A DNA stretch of 64,000 nt from AV40 sp038230255 (GCA_038230255.1 JBBRNP010000001.1:372001-436000), one strand, 5' to 3'. Positions 1 to 8,945 are shown, numbered from the stretch's first letter. Numbers and translations are program-made. The notes: generated by a model not told the origin, from the sequence alone.

Positions 1-1557
1 CGCCGCCATTTCTTGCGGCGTCATGTCGTCGCGGTAAGTGTGTTTGCTGCCGTAAATGCCGTCCGTGTTCAGATTGTCCTTATCAACGAACAGGACGCGA
101 CCGCGCACACTTGGTGGAAAACCGGCGATGATTTCGACTGAACCCGCTGGCTGCGTTTTCTTTTCGGAACGCCGAATTGCTGTGCCCGCGGCGCGCTCGA
201 CGAAATCTTTCGGCGCGCAAATGAATCCGGCCAACGCGCTGGCCGCCACCACTGCGGGCGAACCCAAATAAACCAGCGCATCGCGGTCGCCCATCCGGCC
301 TTTAAAATTGCGATTGGTGGCGCTGATAGCGGTCTCGCCTTTTTGCACCAAACCGCGACCGAGGCCGATGCAGGCTCCGCAACCGGGTGGCAGTGGAATC
401 GCGCCCGCATCGATTAGAGTTTTCCAATCGCCATTGGACTCCGACTTGGCCTGCACTTCGGCGCTGGCCGGAGCCAAATAAAATTCGACACCATCGGCGA
501 CGCGTCCACCGCGAGCGCGTACGACTTCGGCCGCGTCGTGCAGATCTTCAAAGCGCGCATTTACGCACGACAACAGATACGCCTTTTGAATCGGCACATG
601 TTTCCGCTGCATTTCCGGCAATGACACCATCGTCTTCACTTCATTAGGGCCGGACACGTGCGGAACCACCGTTGCCAGATCAAGCTCAAGCTCGATCGCG
701 TATTCCGCATCCGCATCAGCGCTAAGCTCACTCCGATTCTTCCACCACTCATCGATGTCGATCTTGGTGTAGCCGGAGCGACTTTTCGGGCCGCGTTTTC
801 CCGGGCGTTTCGGGTTCGTGAACTCGCCGACGCGCGACTGCAAATAGTTCACCGTGACTTCATCGAACGGAAACACGCCTGCGAGCGCGCCCCACTCGGT
901 CGTCATATTGGCAATGGTCATGCGCGCAGACATCGGAAGATTCGCCACTCCATCGCCCAGAAATTCGACCGCGTGATTGAGCACTTCGTCTTTATTGAAG
1001 AGTCCGCACAACGCGATAATGACATCCTTACCGGTGACGCCGGCGGAGAGATTTCCTTTGAGCAAGACTTTGGCGACTTTGGGAACCTGCCACCACGTAA
1101 CTCCAGTGGCCCAAATACTCGCGGCGTCGGTTCGCACGACCGGCGTGCCCAGCGCGGCCATCGCGCCGTACAAATTGGAGTGCGAATCGCTCGCTACCAC
1201 CAGCGCGCCGGGAACAACGTAACCTTGTTCCACCATCACCTGATGCGAGATGCCAGTGCCCGCCGGGTAAAAGTCGATGCCGTGTTCGTGGGCGAATGCT
1301 TCGATCTTGGCGTACTTCTCCAAATTCTTCGGCGTAACGTTTTGAATGTCGTGATCGATCGCAAAAACCGGCTGCGCCGGATCGGCGATCTTCGTCGCGC
1401 CGATCTGTTTGAACTTGGGAATTACTGCACCGGTATTGTCGTGGGTCATCACATGACGCGGCCGGATCGACACGAAATCGCCCGCGCGCACGACCGCTCC
1501 TTGCGGAAGTCCATCCGCGTGACGTGCAGCTATTTTTTCGACCAACGTCAGGCCCAT
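1..1557 (-). CDS. Aconitase/homoaconitase family hydratase (3' end beyond window)
   Basis: An open frame of 519 codons runs off the left edge. The protein begins MGLTLVEKIAARHADG and matches the single-chain aconitase/homoaconitase (Lys4-like) family, which isomerises citrate-type tricarboxylates through a [4Fe-4S] cluster. The cluster cysteines are visible at about Cys331 (LLSCVNARF) and Cys393/Cys396 (PPGCGACIG). After the catalytic domains the chain continues into the swivel domain (NTDGIYGSKHTYRDD), as in fused Lys4-type enzymes rather than split LeuC/LeuD. The start follows an AAGGA ribosome site about 10 bases upstream. It is the last visible gene of a minus-strand operon with the citrate-lyase-like subunits, so citrate/isocitrate is the most likely substrate. 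A homoaconitate or methylaconitate role cannot be excluded. Confidence 0.85.
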   Translation of the reverse strand, partial: MGLTLVEKIAARHADGLPQGAVVRAGDFVSIRPRHVMTHDNTGAVIPKFKQIGATKIADPAQPVFAIDHDIQNVTPKNLEKYAKIEAFAHEHGIDFYPAGTGISHQVMVEQGYVVPGALVVASDSHSNLYGAMAALGTPVVRTDAASIWATGVTWWQVPKVAKVLLKGNLSAGVTGKDVIIALCGLFNKDEVLNHAVEFLGDGVANLPMSARMTIANMTTEWGALAGVFPFDEVTVNYLQSRVGEFTNPKRPGKRGPKSRSGYTKIDIDEWWKNRSELSADADAEYAIELELDLATVVPHVSGPNEVKTMVSLPEMQRKHVPIQKAYLLSCVNARFEDLHDAAEVVRARGGRVADGVEFYLAPASAEVQAKSESNGDWKTLIDAGAIPLPPGCGACIGLGRGLVQKGETAISATNRNFKGRMGDRDALVYLGSPAVVAASALAGFICAPKDFVERAAGTAIRRSEKKTQPAGSVEIIAGFPPSVRGRVLFVDKDNLNTDGIYGSKHTYRDDMTPQEMAA

Positions 1558-1621
1558 ATTAATCGTCCTTCTAAAATAAATCGCCTCGTTCCCATATCAA
1601 TTTAAGAAACTGGCCCGCCAA

Positions 1622-1696
1622 ACACGCGAATTGACGCCAATTTTTCTAATCGCTTTGGTTTTGTCCTTTAGCGTTATTTGCGTGATTCGCGGGCAA
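1622..1696. repeat. Inverted-repeat element, family F copy 1
   Basis: A left arm CACGCGAATTGACGCCAA and a right arm TTTGCGTGATTCGCGGG can fold into an imperfect hairpin around an AT-rich centre. Related sequences occur at 32642-32707 and 61640-61768. It sits between the HD protein and the aconitase gene inside the minus-strand operon. Confidence 0.55.
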
Positions 1697-1699
1697 GAA

Positions 1700-2299
1700 T
1701 CATTTCTTCGCAGCGCGCTTGCCCAGAAACTTGGCGATGTCGAAGTCCACGAAGTCGGCGTGATGGAAGATGATCGACTCGATCGAGCGTTCCATTTTGT
1801 CGCCCTCGTGACTGTGGGTGGCAATGATGTGCATGACTTCGCCGGGAATGCCGTGCTTGAAGGCGAGCGCGACGCCGCTAAACGGATGCCGCACTTGTTG
1901 TCCGAATTTTCCCTGAATCACTTTGCCGGACGCGTCCTTGCCGTACTCGAGCGGCTTGCCGACATCGGCCAGCAACGCGCCGGCGATGAGATAATCGCGT
2001 TGAACGGGAATGCTGCAGCGGAACGCACGCTTCAGGACGTCGGCGATCGCGATGCATTGGAGCGCGCAGGAATTAAGATGTTCGACGAACTTCATGTCGA
2101 TGTCGCCGGCCAGAAGCGTGAACTTGACCGCGCGAAGTTCGGCGAAGGTCCAGCCTTTCCCGCCGCAGCCGGTGGTGATCGCTTCATTCCACACCGCCGC
2201 CACTTTTTCGCGCAATGACTTCTGCTTGATCTTCATCAAGCTGGGAAAAAGCTTCGCGATTTCTTTTACTCCGTAATTTGTTCGTTGGGTCGTTGTCAT
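1700..2299 (-). CDS. HD-superfamily protein with altered HD dyad
   Basis: This 199-residue soluble protein has the helical pattern of HD phosphohydrolases, with EHLNSCA near the N-terminus, YLIAGALLADVGKP in the middle, then RHPFSG, ATHSHEGD and FHHADFVDFD. The usual HD dipeptide in LLHDIGK reads Ala111-Asp112 here, so one metal ligand is missing, while the later histidines remain. It may therefore bind metal differently or be catalytically inactive. It lies between the citrate-lyase-like fusion gene (18 bases upstream) and the aconitase gene on the same strand, which suggests a regulatory or accessory role in that operon. The substrate is unknown. Nucleotide phosphohydrolase activity is only a family-level expectation. 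Confidence 0.7.
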   Translation of the reverse strand: MTTTQRTNYGVKEIAKLFPSLMKIKQKSLREKVAAVWNEAITTGCGGKGWTFAELRAVKFTLLAGDIDMKFVEHLNSCALQCIAIADVLKRAFRCSIPVQRDYLIAGALLADVGKPLEYGKDASGKVIQGKFGQQVRHPFSGVALAFKHGIPGEVMHIIATHSHEGDKMERSIESIIFHHADFVDFDIAKFLGKRAAKK

Positions 2300-2317
2300 G
2301 GTGATTGTCGATCTTAG

Positions 2318-4027
2318 TTAAGAAATGTTTCTGGGCGCAGGTCCGTCATAGCCGTGATTGACTGGATCAATCCGGCGCATCGGTTTCTCACGAGTTTGCT
2401 CTTCGATCACGTGCGCCACGAGTCCAGGCGTCCGCGCGATCATAAAAATGCCGTTGAACGCGGCGGGATTCATTCCCAAATCGGCCAGGATCGCGCCGAT
2501 CGCGCCGTCCACATTTATCGGCAATGCTTTCTTGGCGTCGGCGAAAGATTTTTCGACGGCCCGCGCCGCTTTCATATGCGGTCCGTCAATGCCGGCTTCT
2601 CGCGCCAGCTCGAACAAGCGCGCGGTGCGCGGGTCCTTGGTGTGATAGCGATGACCGAATCCTGGCATTCGCTCGCCAGCTTCTTTCATCGCCGTAAGCG
2701 TGCGCGCAGCGGCTTCATCCATCGAAATGGATTCAGTCGGGGCGCGGTCCGCGATTTTTTTCAGTGCTCGGGCGCAATCTTCAATCGCGCCGCCGTGGTG
2801 ACGATTGATCGACATGATTCCGGCGGCAACCGCCGCGCTTAGGGAAGCGCCGGTCGATGCGGTTGTTCGTGCAGCCAACGCGCTCGGAGGCGTGGCGCCA
2901 TGGTCAATCGACGACACCAAAATCCCGTCCATTAACCGTCCAATCGCGTCCGACGGCAATTCGCCAGTCAAAATCAAATAAACTGCCGCGCCGAACGAAG
3001 CGCGTCCCATCAATTCGGCAATGTCGTATCCGCGCACCGCGACGCGGTTGGGCTCAATGCGTGTAACTGCGGTATTCCAGACTGCGTTCTTGTCGGTGTC
3101 ACTCATCAGAGCTTGTCCTTTCATTTTCTTCAAAATTTCCACGACCGCATCCGGTAGTTTACCAAATGCATCCACTACGCTCGCGCCTGCTTCACGTAAC
3201 GCTTTCACTTTCCCGGCGTGTGTGCCGCGACCGCCTTCAATGATCGCGCCGGCGTGACTGAAACGCGTGCCTTCGCGCGCGGCTTTACCGCCGATGTATG
3301 CGATTACCGGCTTCGTAATTTTTCGATCGCGAATTAGTTGCGCCAGTTCCTCCTCTTGTGATGAACCAATTTCACCAAAGATCACGATCGCTTCAGTGAG
3401 CGGGTCGGCTTCGAACATGAGCGCGGCATCGGGAATACGAATTCCAAGAACAGCATCGCCGCCAATGTGCGCGATCGTCGAAATGCGCACGCCGGCTTGT
3501 CCTAAATAGTAGCCGGTGCTCGAAGCCATGCCGCCGGAGCGACTGATCACTCCGACACCTTTTGGAATACCGGGCTTGAACCATTGCCGGGCACTTTCGG
3601 CGCGACCACCGATCATGCCGACGACGGCCTTGCCCGGACTCAAAACACCAAGCGTGTTCGGTCCGACAAACATCGCGCCGTTCGCTTTCGCTGTGGCCGC
3701 GATCTGCATCGCGTCCCACACCGGTACGCGATCGGGCACGAGCACGGTGAGTTTGATGCCAGCTTCAATCGCTGCAATCGCCGCGTCTTTCACCCCAGCC
3801 GCCGGCACAAAAAGAACGGAGATGTCGATCTTGCCGAGCGCTTTGACTGCGTCCTGCGGCGTGTTGAACACCGGCACGCCTAAAACAGTTTGCCCACCCT
3901 TGCCGGGCGTGACGCCCGCGACAACGTTGGTTCCGTACTCACGCATCAGACGTGTGCGCGCCTGACCTTCGCGGCCAGTGATACCTTGCACCAAGACGCG
4001 CTTTTTTTCGTCGATCAAAATTGCCAT
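2318..4027 (-). CDS. SucD/citrate-synthase fusion, ATP-citrate lyase large-subunit type
   Basis: The 569-residue chain joins a succinyl-CoA synthetase alpha-like half (CoA-binding GITGREGQ, phospho-histidine motif SHAGAI at His258) to a citrate-synthase-like half. The latter has His410/His411 (INRHHGGAI), GFGHRYH at His459 and a catalytic Asp at about 507 in NVDGAIG, followed by NGIFMIARTPG as in eukaryotic ATP-citrate lyase. This domain order is that of bacterial AclA, which cleaves citryl-CoA to acetyl-CoA and oxaloacetate. The start ATG directly follows the stop codon of the SucC-like partner at 4028, so the two are translationally coupled. The family match is strong. True substrate specificity (citrate, 2-methylcitrate or another citryl-CoA analogue) is inferred only. 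Confidence 0.82.
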   Translation of the reverse strand: MAILIDEKKRVLVQGITGREGQARTRLMREYGTNVVAGVTPGKGGQTVLGVPVFNTPQDAVKALGKIDISVLFVPAAGVKDAAIAAIEAGIKLTVLVPDRVPVWDAMQIAATAKANGAMFVGPNTLGVLSPGKAVVGMIGGRAESARQWFKPGIPKGVGVISRSGGMASSTGYYLGQAGVRISTIAHIGGDAVLGIRIPDAALMFEADPLTEAIVIFGEIGSSQEEELAQLIRDRKITKPVIAYIGGKAAREGTRFSHAGAIIEGGRGTHAGKVKALREAGASVVDAFGKLPDAVVEILKKMKGQALMSDTDKNAVWNTAVTRIEPNRVAVRGYDIAELMGRASFGAAVYLILTGELPSDAIGRLMDGILVSSIDHGATPPSALAARTTASTGASLSAAVAAGIMSINRHHGGAIEDCARALKKIADRAPTESISMDEAAARTLTAMKEAGERMPGFGHRYHTKDPRTARLFELAREAGIDGPHMKAARAVEKSFADAKKALPINVDGAIGAILADLGMNPAAFNGIFMIARTPGLVAHVIEEQTREKPMRRIDPVNHGYDGPAPRNIS

Positions 4028-5563
4028 TTAGCGCCTGCCTCCAATCAGTTCGTCGAGGCCTGGAATATCGAGCTCAAGATAGAAGCCGTCGACTTCGGCG
4101 AGTCGACACTCGACATCGCATGCGAGCAACTCGGAATCTTTGTTCGCGAACTCTTCATCAGGTAGCGATGGCGCGGATGCACCTCTATGATCGACAATCA
4201 ATCCGCCAGAGTGCGTCTCGATGGCGCGACGATTGTCCGGCCACTTCGTGTTGTCGATCCACGCGCGACCATTTTTCACCGGAAGCTCGGTGGCCGATTT
4301 ATTTCTTACGAACTTCGGAATACGTGGTCCGCGCGGTTTCCATTTTGTCCCTCTCGCACCCGCGACAAGTTCCGCAAAACGCCCGGCGATTATCGCCGGC
4401 GCGTCCGTTTTGCGATAACCCTCGACCGGCGCGCGAAGCAGCTGGGACATGCGCTGCAAAATATCGACAGCGCGATCCTCGGTGTTGCCACCCAAACGAA
4501 TCACCGCGGGAATATCCAGATCGAGTTCCCAAAATGCTTTGGCCAGTCCATACGCGGACCAATATTGCTCCTGGCTCGCGACGCCGGAGCCGGAACCGAA
4601 ATATCCAATCAGGTCGGGTTGAGCCAAAATAATTCGCGCGGCGCGATAAACCTTGGACGCGGACGGATTGCCGCTGGTGTCGGTGAAATTGGCGATGGTA
4701 AATCCAGCGTTCACGATAGCGTCCATCGACATCATCGATCCGCCCCCGCCCGCGCCGTGAAAACCAACCAGACCTTTGGAATCTTTCGCGGCCGACGTCG
4801 CCAGCTGCGCGAAATAAAAAGTGCCACGATGATCGTTTTGCTCGACCGCGTAAGCGACGCGCTCGAGCGCGGTCGGAGGGTGATCGAACTCGCGCGCAAT
4901 CTCGATTTCCAATTCGGGATGCCGCGCCACGGCGTAATCATCAATCGTGATGCGACAATCGGCGGCGACGAACTCGCCATTTTTGGTCAACACCAGCGGA
5001 TTAATTTCGAGCGAGCGGGCTTCAACACTGCGGGCGGCCGTAAATAATTTCTGAATCGCGTCCGCGAGTTGTGCCGCGTGCTTCTTGGAAAGTCCGCTCG
5101 AAGCGCTGGCTTCGCTGACCTCCGAATCCAGTGGTCCGCTTTTCACATCGCAAGGAATGCGTCGCGTCGTGGCGGCGCGCTCCTCGATTCCGCTGCCGCC
5201 GCCGGCAGAAAAAATAATCACTGGAGCGCGGGCGGCGTCGTCGATCGCGAAGGAAAGAAAAAATTCCCGATCGATGTCGATCTTTTCTTCCACCAGCACG
5301 GCTTCGACCGGGAACTGTCCAACCTTCATTGCCAGCATGCGCGCTGCGCGAGCGCGAACGTCATCCGGTTTTTTGGCGAAAGCGACGCCGCCAATTCCGG
5401 CGCGTCCCGTGGTCCAGGCTTGAATCTTGATGACGACTTCGCCCGAAAGTTCTTTGGCTGCGGCGACAGCTTCGGCAGGGGTCGAAGCGGCGCGGCCGCG
5501 CGGAATCTTGAATCCGTTCGCGGCGAGGATCGCTTTGCCTTGATACTCGTGAAGTCGTGCCAT
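4028..5563 (-). CDS. Succinyl-CoA synthetase beta-like ATP-grasp subunit (ATP-citrate lyase small-subunit type)
   Basis: The 511-residue protein begins MARLHEYQGKAILAANG like SucC, with an ATP-grasp half (KIQAWTTGRAGIGGV, ARSLEINPLVLTKNGE) and a ligase half that diverges from SucC in its glycine loop (FHGAGGGGSMMSMDA, then FGSGSGVASQEQYWS). About 90 extra residues follow the normal SucC end, beginning near ARGTKWKPRGPR. It is the first gene of the operon and abuts the SucD/citrate-synthase fusion, so both very likely form one CoA-ligase/lyase complex. Its own reaction would be ATP-dependent activation of a tricarboxylate or dicarboxylate to a CoA thioester. The divergence from SucC argues against plain succinyl-CoA synthetase. 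The gene is divergent from the glutaryl-CoA dehydrogenase gene across 64 bases. Confidence 0.78.
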   Translation of the reverse strand: MARLHEYQGKAILAANGFKIPRGRAASTPAEAVAAAKELSGEVVIKIQAWTTGRAGIGGVAFAKKPDDVRARAARMLAMKVGQFPVEAVLVEEKIDIDREFFLSFAIDDAARAPVIIFSAGGGSGIEERAATTRRIPCDVKSGPLDSEVSEASASSGLSKKHAAQLADAIQKLFTAARSVEARSLEINPLVLTKNGEFVAADCRITIDDYAVARHPELEIEIAREFDHPPTALERVAYAVEQNDHRGTFYFAQLATSAAKDSKGLVGFHGAGGGGSMMSMDAIVNAGFTIANFTDTSGNPSASKVYRAARIILAQPDLIGYFGSGSGVASQEQYWSAYGLAKAFWELDLDIPAVIRLGGNTEDRAVDILQRMSQLLRAPVEGYRKTDAPAIIAGRFAELVAGARGTKWKPRGPRIPKFVRNKSATELPVKNGRAWIDNTKWPDNRRAIETHSGGLIVDHRGASAPSLPDEEFANKDSELLACDVECRLAEVDGFYLELDIPGLDELIGGRR

Positions 5564-5627
5564 GGCTGAGTGCTATTGCGGAGCAGAACCTTAAAAGATA
5601 TAGCACTGTTGAAAAGCCGGGCCTTTC

Positions 5628-6791
5628 ATGACTTCGCTGGATTACTACGCCATTGAAGAGCTTCTCACTGACGAGGAGCGTGCGGCACGCGATCGGACCC
5701 GGCGTTTTGTGCAGGACGAAGTCATGCCCGAGGTCGTGGCTTGCCATCGCGCCGCGAAGTTTCCGGAGAAATTACGACCACGCATGGGCTCGTTAAAGCT
5801 CTTCGCCCCGCACTTGAAAGAGCACGGCTGCGCGGGGCTGAGCTACACCGCGTATGGCCTCATCATGCAAGAATTGGAACGGGCCGATTCAGGTTTGCGC
5901 TCTGAAGCCTCGGTCCAAGGCGCGCTGGCTATCTATGCGATCCATTCCTTCGGCACGCCCGAACAGCACGCGCGCTGGTTGCCGGGATTGGTTTCGGGCG
6001 AACGCGTCGGTTGTTTCGCATTAACGGAACAGGGGCACGGTTCGGATCCTGGCGGTATGGAGACTCGCGCTCAACGCGACGGCGATCATTATGTTTTGAA
6101 CGGCAGCAAATGTTGGATCGGCAACGTTTCCATCGCGGACGTGAAAGTAGTTTGGGCAAAAGACGATGACGCAAGTGTCGGCGGATTTATCGTGGAAAAG
6201 GACACGCCTGGATTTCGCGGACAAGATATTGAAGGAAAATTCAGTTTGCGCATGTCGCGCACGGGTGAGTGCTGGTTCGAAAACTGCCGGATCCCGGCTG
6301 CGAATCGATTACCCAAGGCGAAAGGATTGCGTGCGCCGCTATCGTGTCTTTCGCAAGCGCGCGTGGGGGTGGCGTGGGGCGTGATTGGCGCAGCCATTGA
6401 TTGTTACGAGACGGCACTAGCCTACGCCAAGTCGCGCGAACAATTTGGTCGCCCCATTGCCGGTTTCCAACTGGTCCAGGAAAAATTGGTGTGGATGGTG
6501 CAGGAAATCACCAAGGCGCAATTACTCGCGTTGCGTCTCACCCGCATGATGGAAGCGGGCACGGCGCGTCCCCAACAGATTTCTTTGGCGAAGCGCAACA
6601 ATGTCTGGATGGCGCTCCAATGTGCGCGGAAAGCGCGCGACATCCTGGGCGCCGTTGGAATTACCGATCGCTATTCTGCGATCCGACATCTCATGAATCT
6701 GGAAAGCGTCTACACTTACGAAGGCACGCATGACATCCACGCCCTGGTGATCGGCCAGGATATTACAGGACTCGATGCTTTCGGCGGCTGA
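5628..6791 (+). CDS. gcdH: Glutaryl-CoA dehydrogenase
   Basis: The 387-residue protein is an acyl-CoA dehydrogenase closest to the glutaryl-CoA branch, which oxidises and decarboxylates glutaryl-CoA to crotonyl-CoA with FAD. Diagnostic stretches are MQELERADSGLRSEASVQG, CFALTEQGHGSDPGGMETRA, and TYEGTHDIHALVIGQDITG with the catalytic base at Glu365. Length is normal for the family. It opens the plus-strand acyl-CoA gene series and is followed by a thiolase, which fits degradation of lysine, tryptophan or aromatic compounds through glutaryl-CoA to acetyl-CoA. No strong ribosome site is visible before the ATG. Confidence 0.88.
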   Translation: MTSLDYYAIEELLTDEERAARDRTRRFVQDEVMPEVVACHRAAKFPEKLRPRMGSLKLFAPHLKEHGCAGLSYTAYGLIMQELERADSGLRSEASVQGALAIYAIHSFGTPEQHARWLPGLVSGERVGCFALTEQGHGSDPGGMETRAQRDGDHYVLNGSKCWIGNVSIADVKVVWAKDDDASVGGFIVEKDTPGFRGQDIEGKFSLRMSRTGECWFENCRIPAANRLPKAKGLRAPLSCLSQARVGVAWGVIGAAIDCYETALAYAKSREQFGRPIAGFQLVQEKLVWMVQEITKAQLLALRLTRMMEAGTARPQQISLAKRNNVWMALQCARKARDILGAVGITDRYSAIRHLMNLESVYTYEGTHDIHALVIGQDITGLDAFGG

Positions 6792-6797
6792 TGACAG

Positions 6798-6860
6798 TTG
6801 GAGGGACACGCGCCGTCGTGTCCCAAATATTTGGGCGCCGACAGCGCGGACGCCCTCCAG
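6798..6860. repeat. 63-bp palindromic repeat, family B copy 1
   Basis: The sequence from TTGGAGGGACACGCGCCGTC to CGCCCTCCAG contains two hairpins (GGGACACG..CGTGTCCC and GCGCCGACAGCGCGG). It matches, in reverse orientation, the copy at 30524-30584 over almost its full length. It fills most of the gap between gcdH and the thiolase gene. Confidence 0.8.
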
Positions 6861-6900
6861 TTCGGGATGACAGAGCGAGAAGAGCAGCTAAATTAATTAT

Positions 6901-8139
6901 ATGAACGAGCCAGTTTATATTCTCGGCGCTGGGCGCACCGATTTTAAGCGCAACCTGAAGAAGGAAGGCAAAACGATTCGGCATTTGATCATCGAAGCCG
7001 GCAAGAGTGCGCTGGACGACGCCAAAATCGATGCGGGCGAAATTAAAGCGGGTGCAGTTGGCAATTTCAACGCCGGCCAGTTCGCGAAACAGTTGCAGCT
7101 CGGCGCTTTTATTCCGGAGATCGATCCGAAACTGCGCGGTATTCCAACGATGCATACCGAAGCGGCCTGCGCTTCCGGAGCGCTTTCCGTCCTGCTCGGG
7201 GCGCAATGGATCATGGGAGGACTTTATGACGCTGTTCTCGTCGTAGGTGCAGAGCAGCAAAAGACGATGTCGTCGCTCGATGGCTCGGATGTTCTTGGCG
7301 CGGCCGCCGATTATCACAATGAGAAACCGGAATATGGCGATTTCATGTTCCCGAAGCTTTTCGGAAAGATCGCGCAAATTTACATCGATAAATATGGCGC
7401 CAAAGAGTCGGACATGGCGACGGTTGCCTGGAAAAACTATGCGCATGCGAAACTCAATCCGCTCGCGCAAATGCGGGACGCCGATCTAACGCTCGATTGT
7501 GCATCGCAAGTCTCCGACAAAAACCCAAGCGTCGCGCCACCATTGAAAGTTTCGGATTGCTCGCAAATCACGGACGGGTCGGCGTCGGTCGTGCTCGTGT
7601 CCGGAAAATATTTGGAAAAGATCGGCCGCGACAAAAAGAAAACGCCGCGATTACACGGGTTTGGTCATGCGACCGATTATTTGCCGCTCGATAAGAAAGA
7701 TGCGCCGACATTTTCGATTGCACGCAAAGCGGCCGAGCAAGCGTTTAGCATGGCCAATATGAAGCCGCGCGATCTGCATGGCGCTGACGTGCACGATTGT
7801 TTCTCGATCACCGAGATAGTGGTTTACGAAATTCTCGGCTTGGCCGAGCCGGGCAAAGGTGCGGAACTCGCCAAAAGCGGCGCGACCACGCTCCCGCAAG
7901 TGCGACATGAGAAAATGGGCGGCAAGTTTCCGTTTGAAATTCCAGTCAACGCCGGCGGCGGATTAATTGGCGACGGTCATCCGGTGGGCGCGACCGGCGT
8001 GCGCCAAGTGGTCGAAGCCTATCAGCACCTGACCGAGCAAGCGGGTGCGCGTCAGATTCCAAACGCGAGGCGTTATCTCACCTTCAACATGGGCGGAAGT
8101 TTGACGACTTCAGTCGCGATGTTGTGGGGCCGCGATTAG
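6901..8139 (+). CDS. Thiolase family protein (SCP2/DitF-like)
   Basis: The 412-residue protein has the thiolase layout, with nucleophilic Cys90 in EAACASGA, His298 in HDCFS and His360 in GGGLIGDGHPVGATG. The HDCFS motif in place of NEAF places it in the SCP-x/DitF-like thiolase branch rather than classic AtoB/FadA. Expected chemistry is CoA-dependent cleavage or condensation of 3-ketoacyl-CoA. It follows gcdH on the same strand with a palindromic repeat between them. Crotonyl-CoA hydratase and 3-hydroxyacyl-CoA dehydrogenase genes are not visible here. Its stop overlaps that of the convergent small gene at 8136. Confidence 0.83.
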   Translation: MNEPVYILGAGRTDFKRNLKKEGKTIRHLIIEAGKSALDDAKIDAGEIKAGAVGNFNAGQFAKQLQLGAFIPEIDPKLRGIPTMHTEAACASGALSVLLGAQWIMGGLYDAVLVVGAEQQKTMSSLDGSDVLGAAADYHNEKPEYGDFMFPKLFGKIAQIYIDKYGAKESDMATVAWKNYAHAKLNPLAQMRDADLTLDCASQVSDKNPSVAPPLKVSDCSQITDGSASVVLVSGKYLEKIGRDKKKTPRLHGFGHATDYLPLDKKDAPTFSIARKAAEQAFSMANMKPRDLHGADVHDCFSITEIVVYEILGLAEPGKGAELAKSGATTLPQVRHEKMGGKFPFEIPVNAGGGLIGDGHPVGATGVRQVVEAYQHLTEQAGARQIPNARRYLTFNMGGSLTTSVAMLWGRD

Positions 8140-8474
8140 GCGGCGGAATTGCGGAGCTGCGCGATTCGGTCCCGCACCGCTTCGCAGCGTTGACGCTCGA
8201 AAGCTGCGTCTGTTTCAGGCAAGCATTGAGCCTCGTAGGGTGACCGCCCGGACTGGAGGCAGCCCAATACAAAATCGTTAGCCAAGGCTGTGCTTGCGAG
8301 TTTTGACGCCGTCCGAATTTCTTCCGCTTCGGCGAGTAATTGATCGCGAACGGCGATGTAGGCGTTGATCTCGGCGACAGTATAAGCCGATCCGAATGTC
8401 GGACTGAGGATTGATGCTGAGCGACGCGATTCGGGTTTTTCCGCCGTTTTGGTGGAGCTGATGGCGAGAGGCAT
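8136..8474 (-). CDS. Small hypothetical protein
   Basis: A 112-residue soluble protein that I do not recognise. It has a polar N-terminus, a helical centre (YTVAEINAYIAVRDQLLAEA) and three cysteines (CLQSG, QCLPE, QRCEA). A GAGGA site sits a few bases before the ATG, which supports translation. It is convergent with the thiolase gene and overlaps its stop codon by four bases. Confidence 0.55.
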   Translation of the reverse strand: MPLAISSTKTAEKPESRRSASILSPTFGSAYTVAEINAYIAVRDQLLAEAEEIRTASKLASTALANDFVLGCLQSGRSPYEAQCLPETDAAFERQRCEAVRDRIAQLRNSAA

Positions 8475-8526
8475 GCATCCTCAAAAGCATTTCCTGTGCT
8501 GACTTTTCAGGCCCGATTTGGCCCTA

Positions 8527-8895
8527 CTAGATGATCACGTAAATCAGAAACACACCGAGAACGAAGGACGCCGCCCCGCAAATTATTTGGATCTTCCGGT
8601 CGCGGGCGAGCCACCAATCGATCATTCGTCGATGTCGACCCAAGCCCAGCAGCGGCATTGCGATGGCGACAACGAGAATGATCAAGCCGAGAATGCGCAG
8701 CAGCAGGGGCGCTTTCGAATCCCCCGCAGTCGCCAGGAGGCCGAGACCTAGAACGGCTCGAATTGCTGTGGCCACCCAGAGTCCGGTCTTGTCGGCGAAT
8801 AAGCGCGTTAGGTCGTTTGATCGAGCAGGTGAAACAATCACCAGCACGCCCATCGCGGCGATAAATGCGCTCAGGATCAGGGCCAACGCAATCAT
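8527..8895 (-). CDS. Small integral membrane protein
   Basis: This 122-residue protein has about four hydrophobic helices (near residues 2-22, 40-57, 63-84 and 103-121) separated by short basic loops such as GRHRRMIDWW. I recognise no family, and no catalytic motif is visible. It lies alone between two genes of other function, so the neighbourhood gives no hint of its role. Confidence 0.6.
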   Translation of the reverse strand: MIALALILSAFIAAMGVLVIVSPARSNDLTRLFADKTGLWVATAIRAVLGLGLLATAGDSKAPLLLRILGLIILVVAIAMPLLGLGRHRRMIDWWLARDRKIQIICGAASFVLGVFLIYVII

Positions 8896-8945
8896 GTCTG
8901 CGTTTTAGCGCTTTAATTTTGTCATGCCCAACTTTTATTTGAATC

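Noticed and set aside
658..1605. Long open frame (315 codons) on the plus strand
   Set aside because: It is antisense to the aconitase gene, whose conserved cysteine motifs are unmistakable; the plus-strand protein is Arg/His-rich and resembles no family.
4028..5563. Plain succinyl-CoA synthetase beta subunit (sucC)
   Set aside because: The partner gene is fused to a citrate-synthase domain, and the ligase loops and C-terminal extension differ from SucC.
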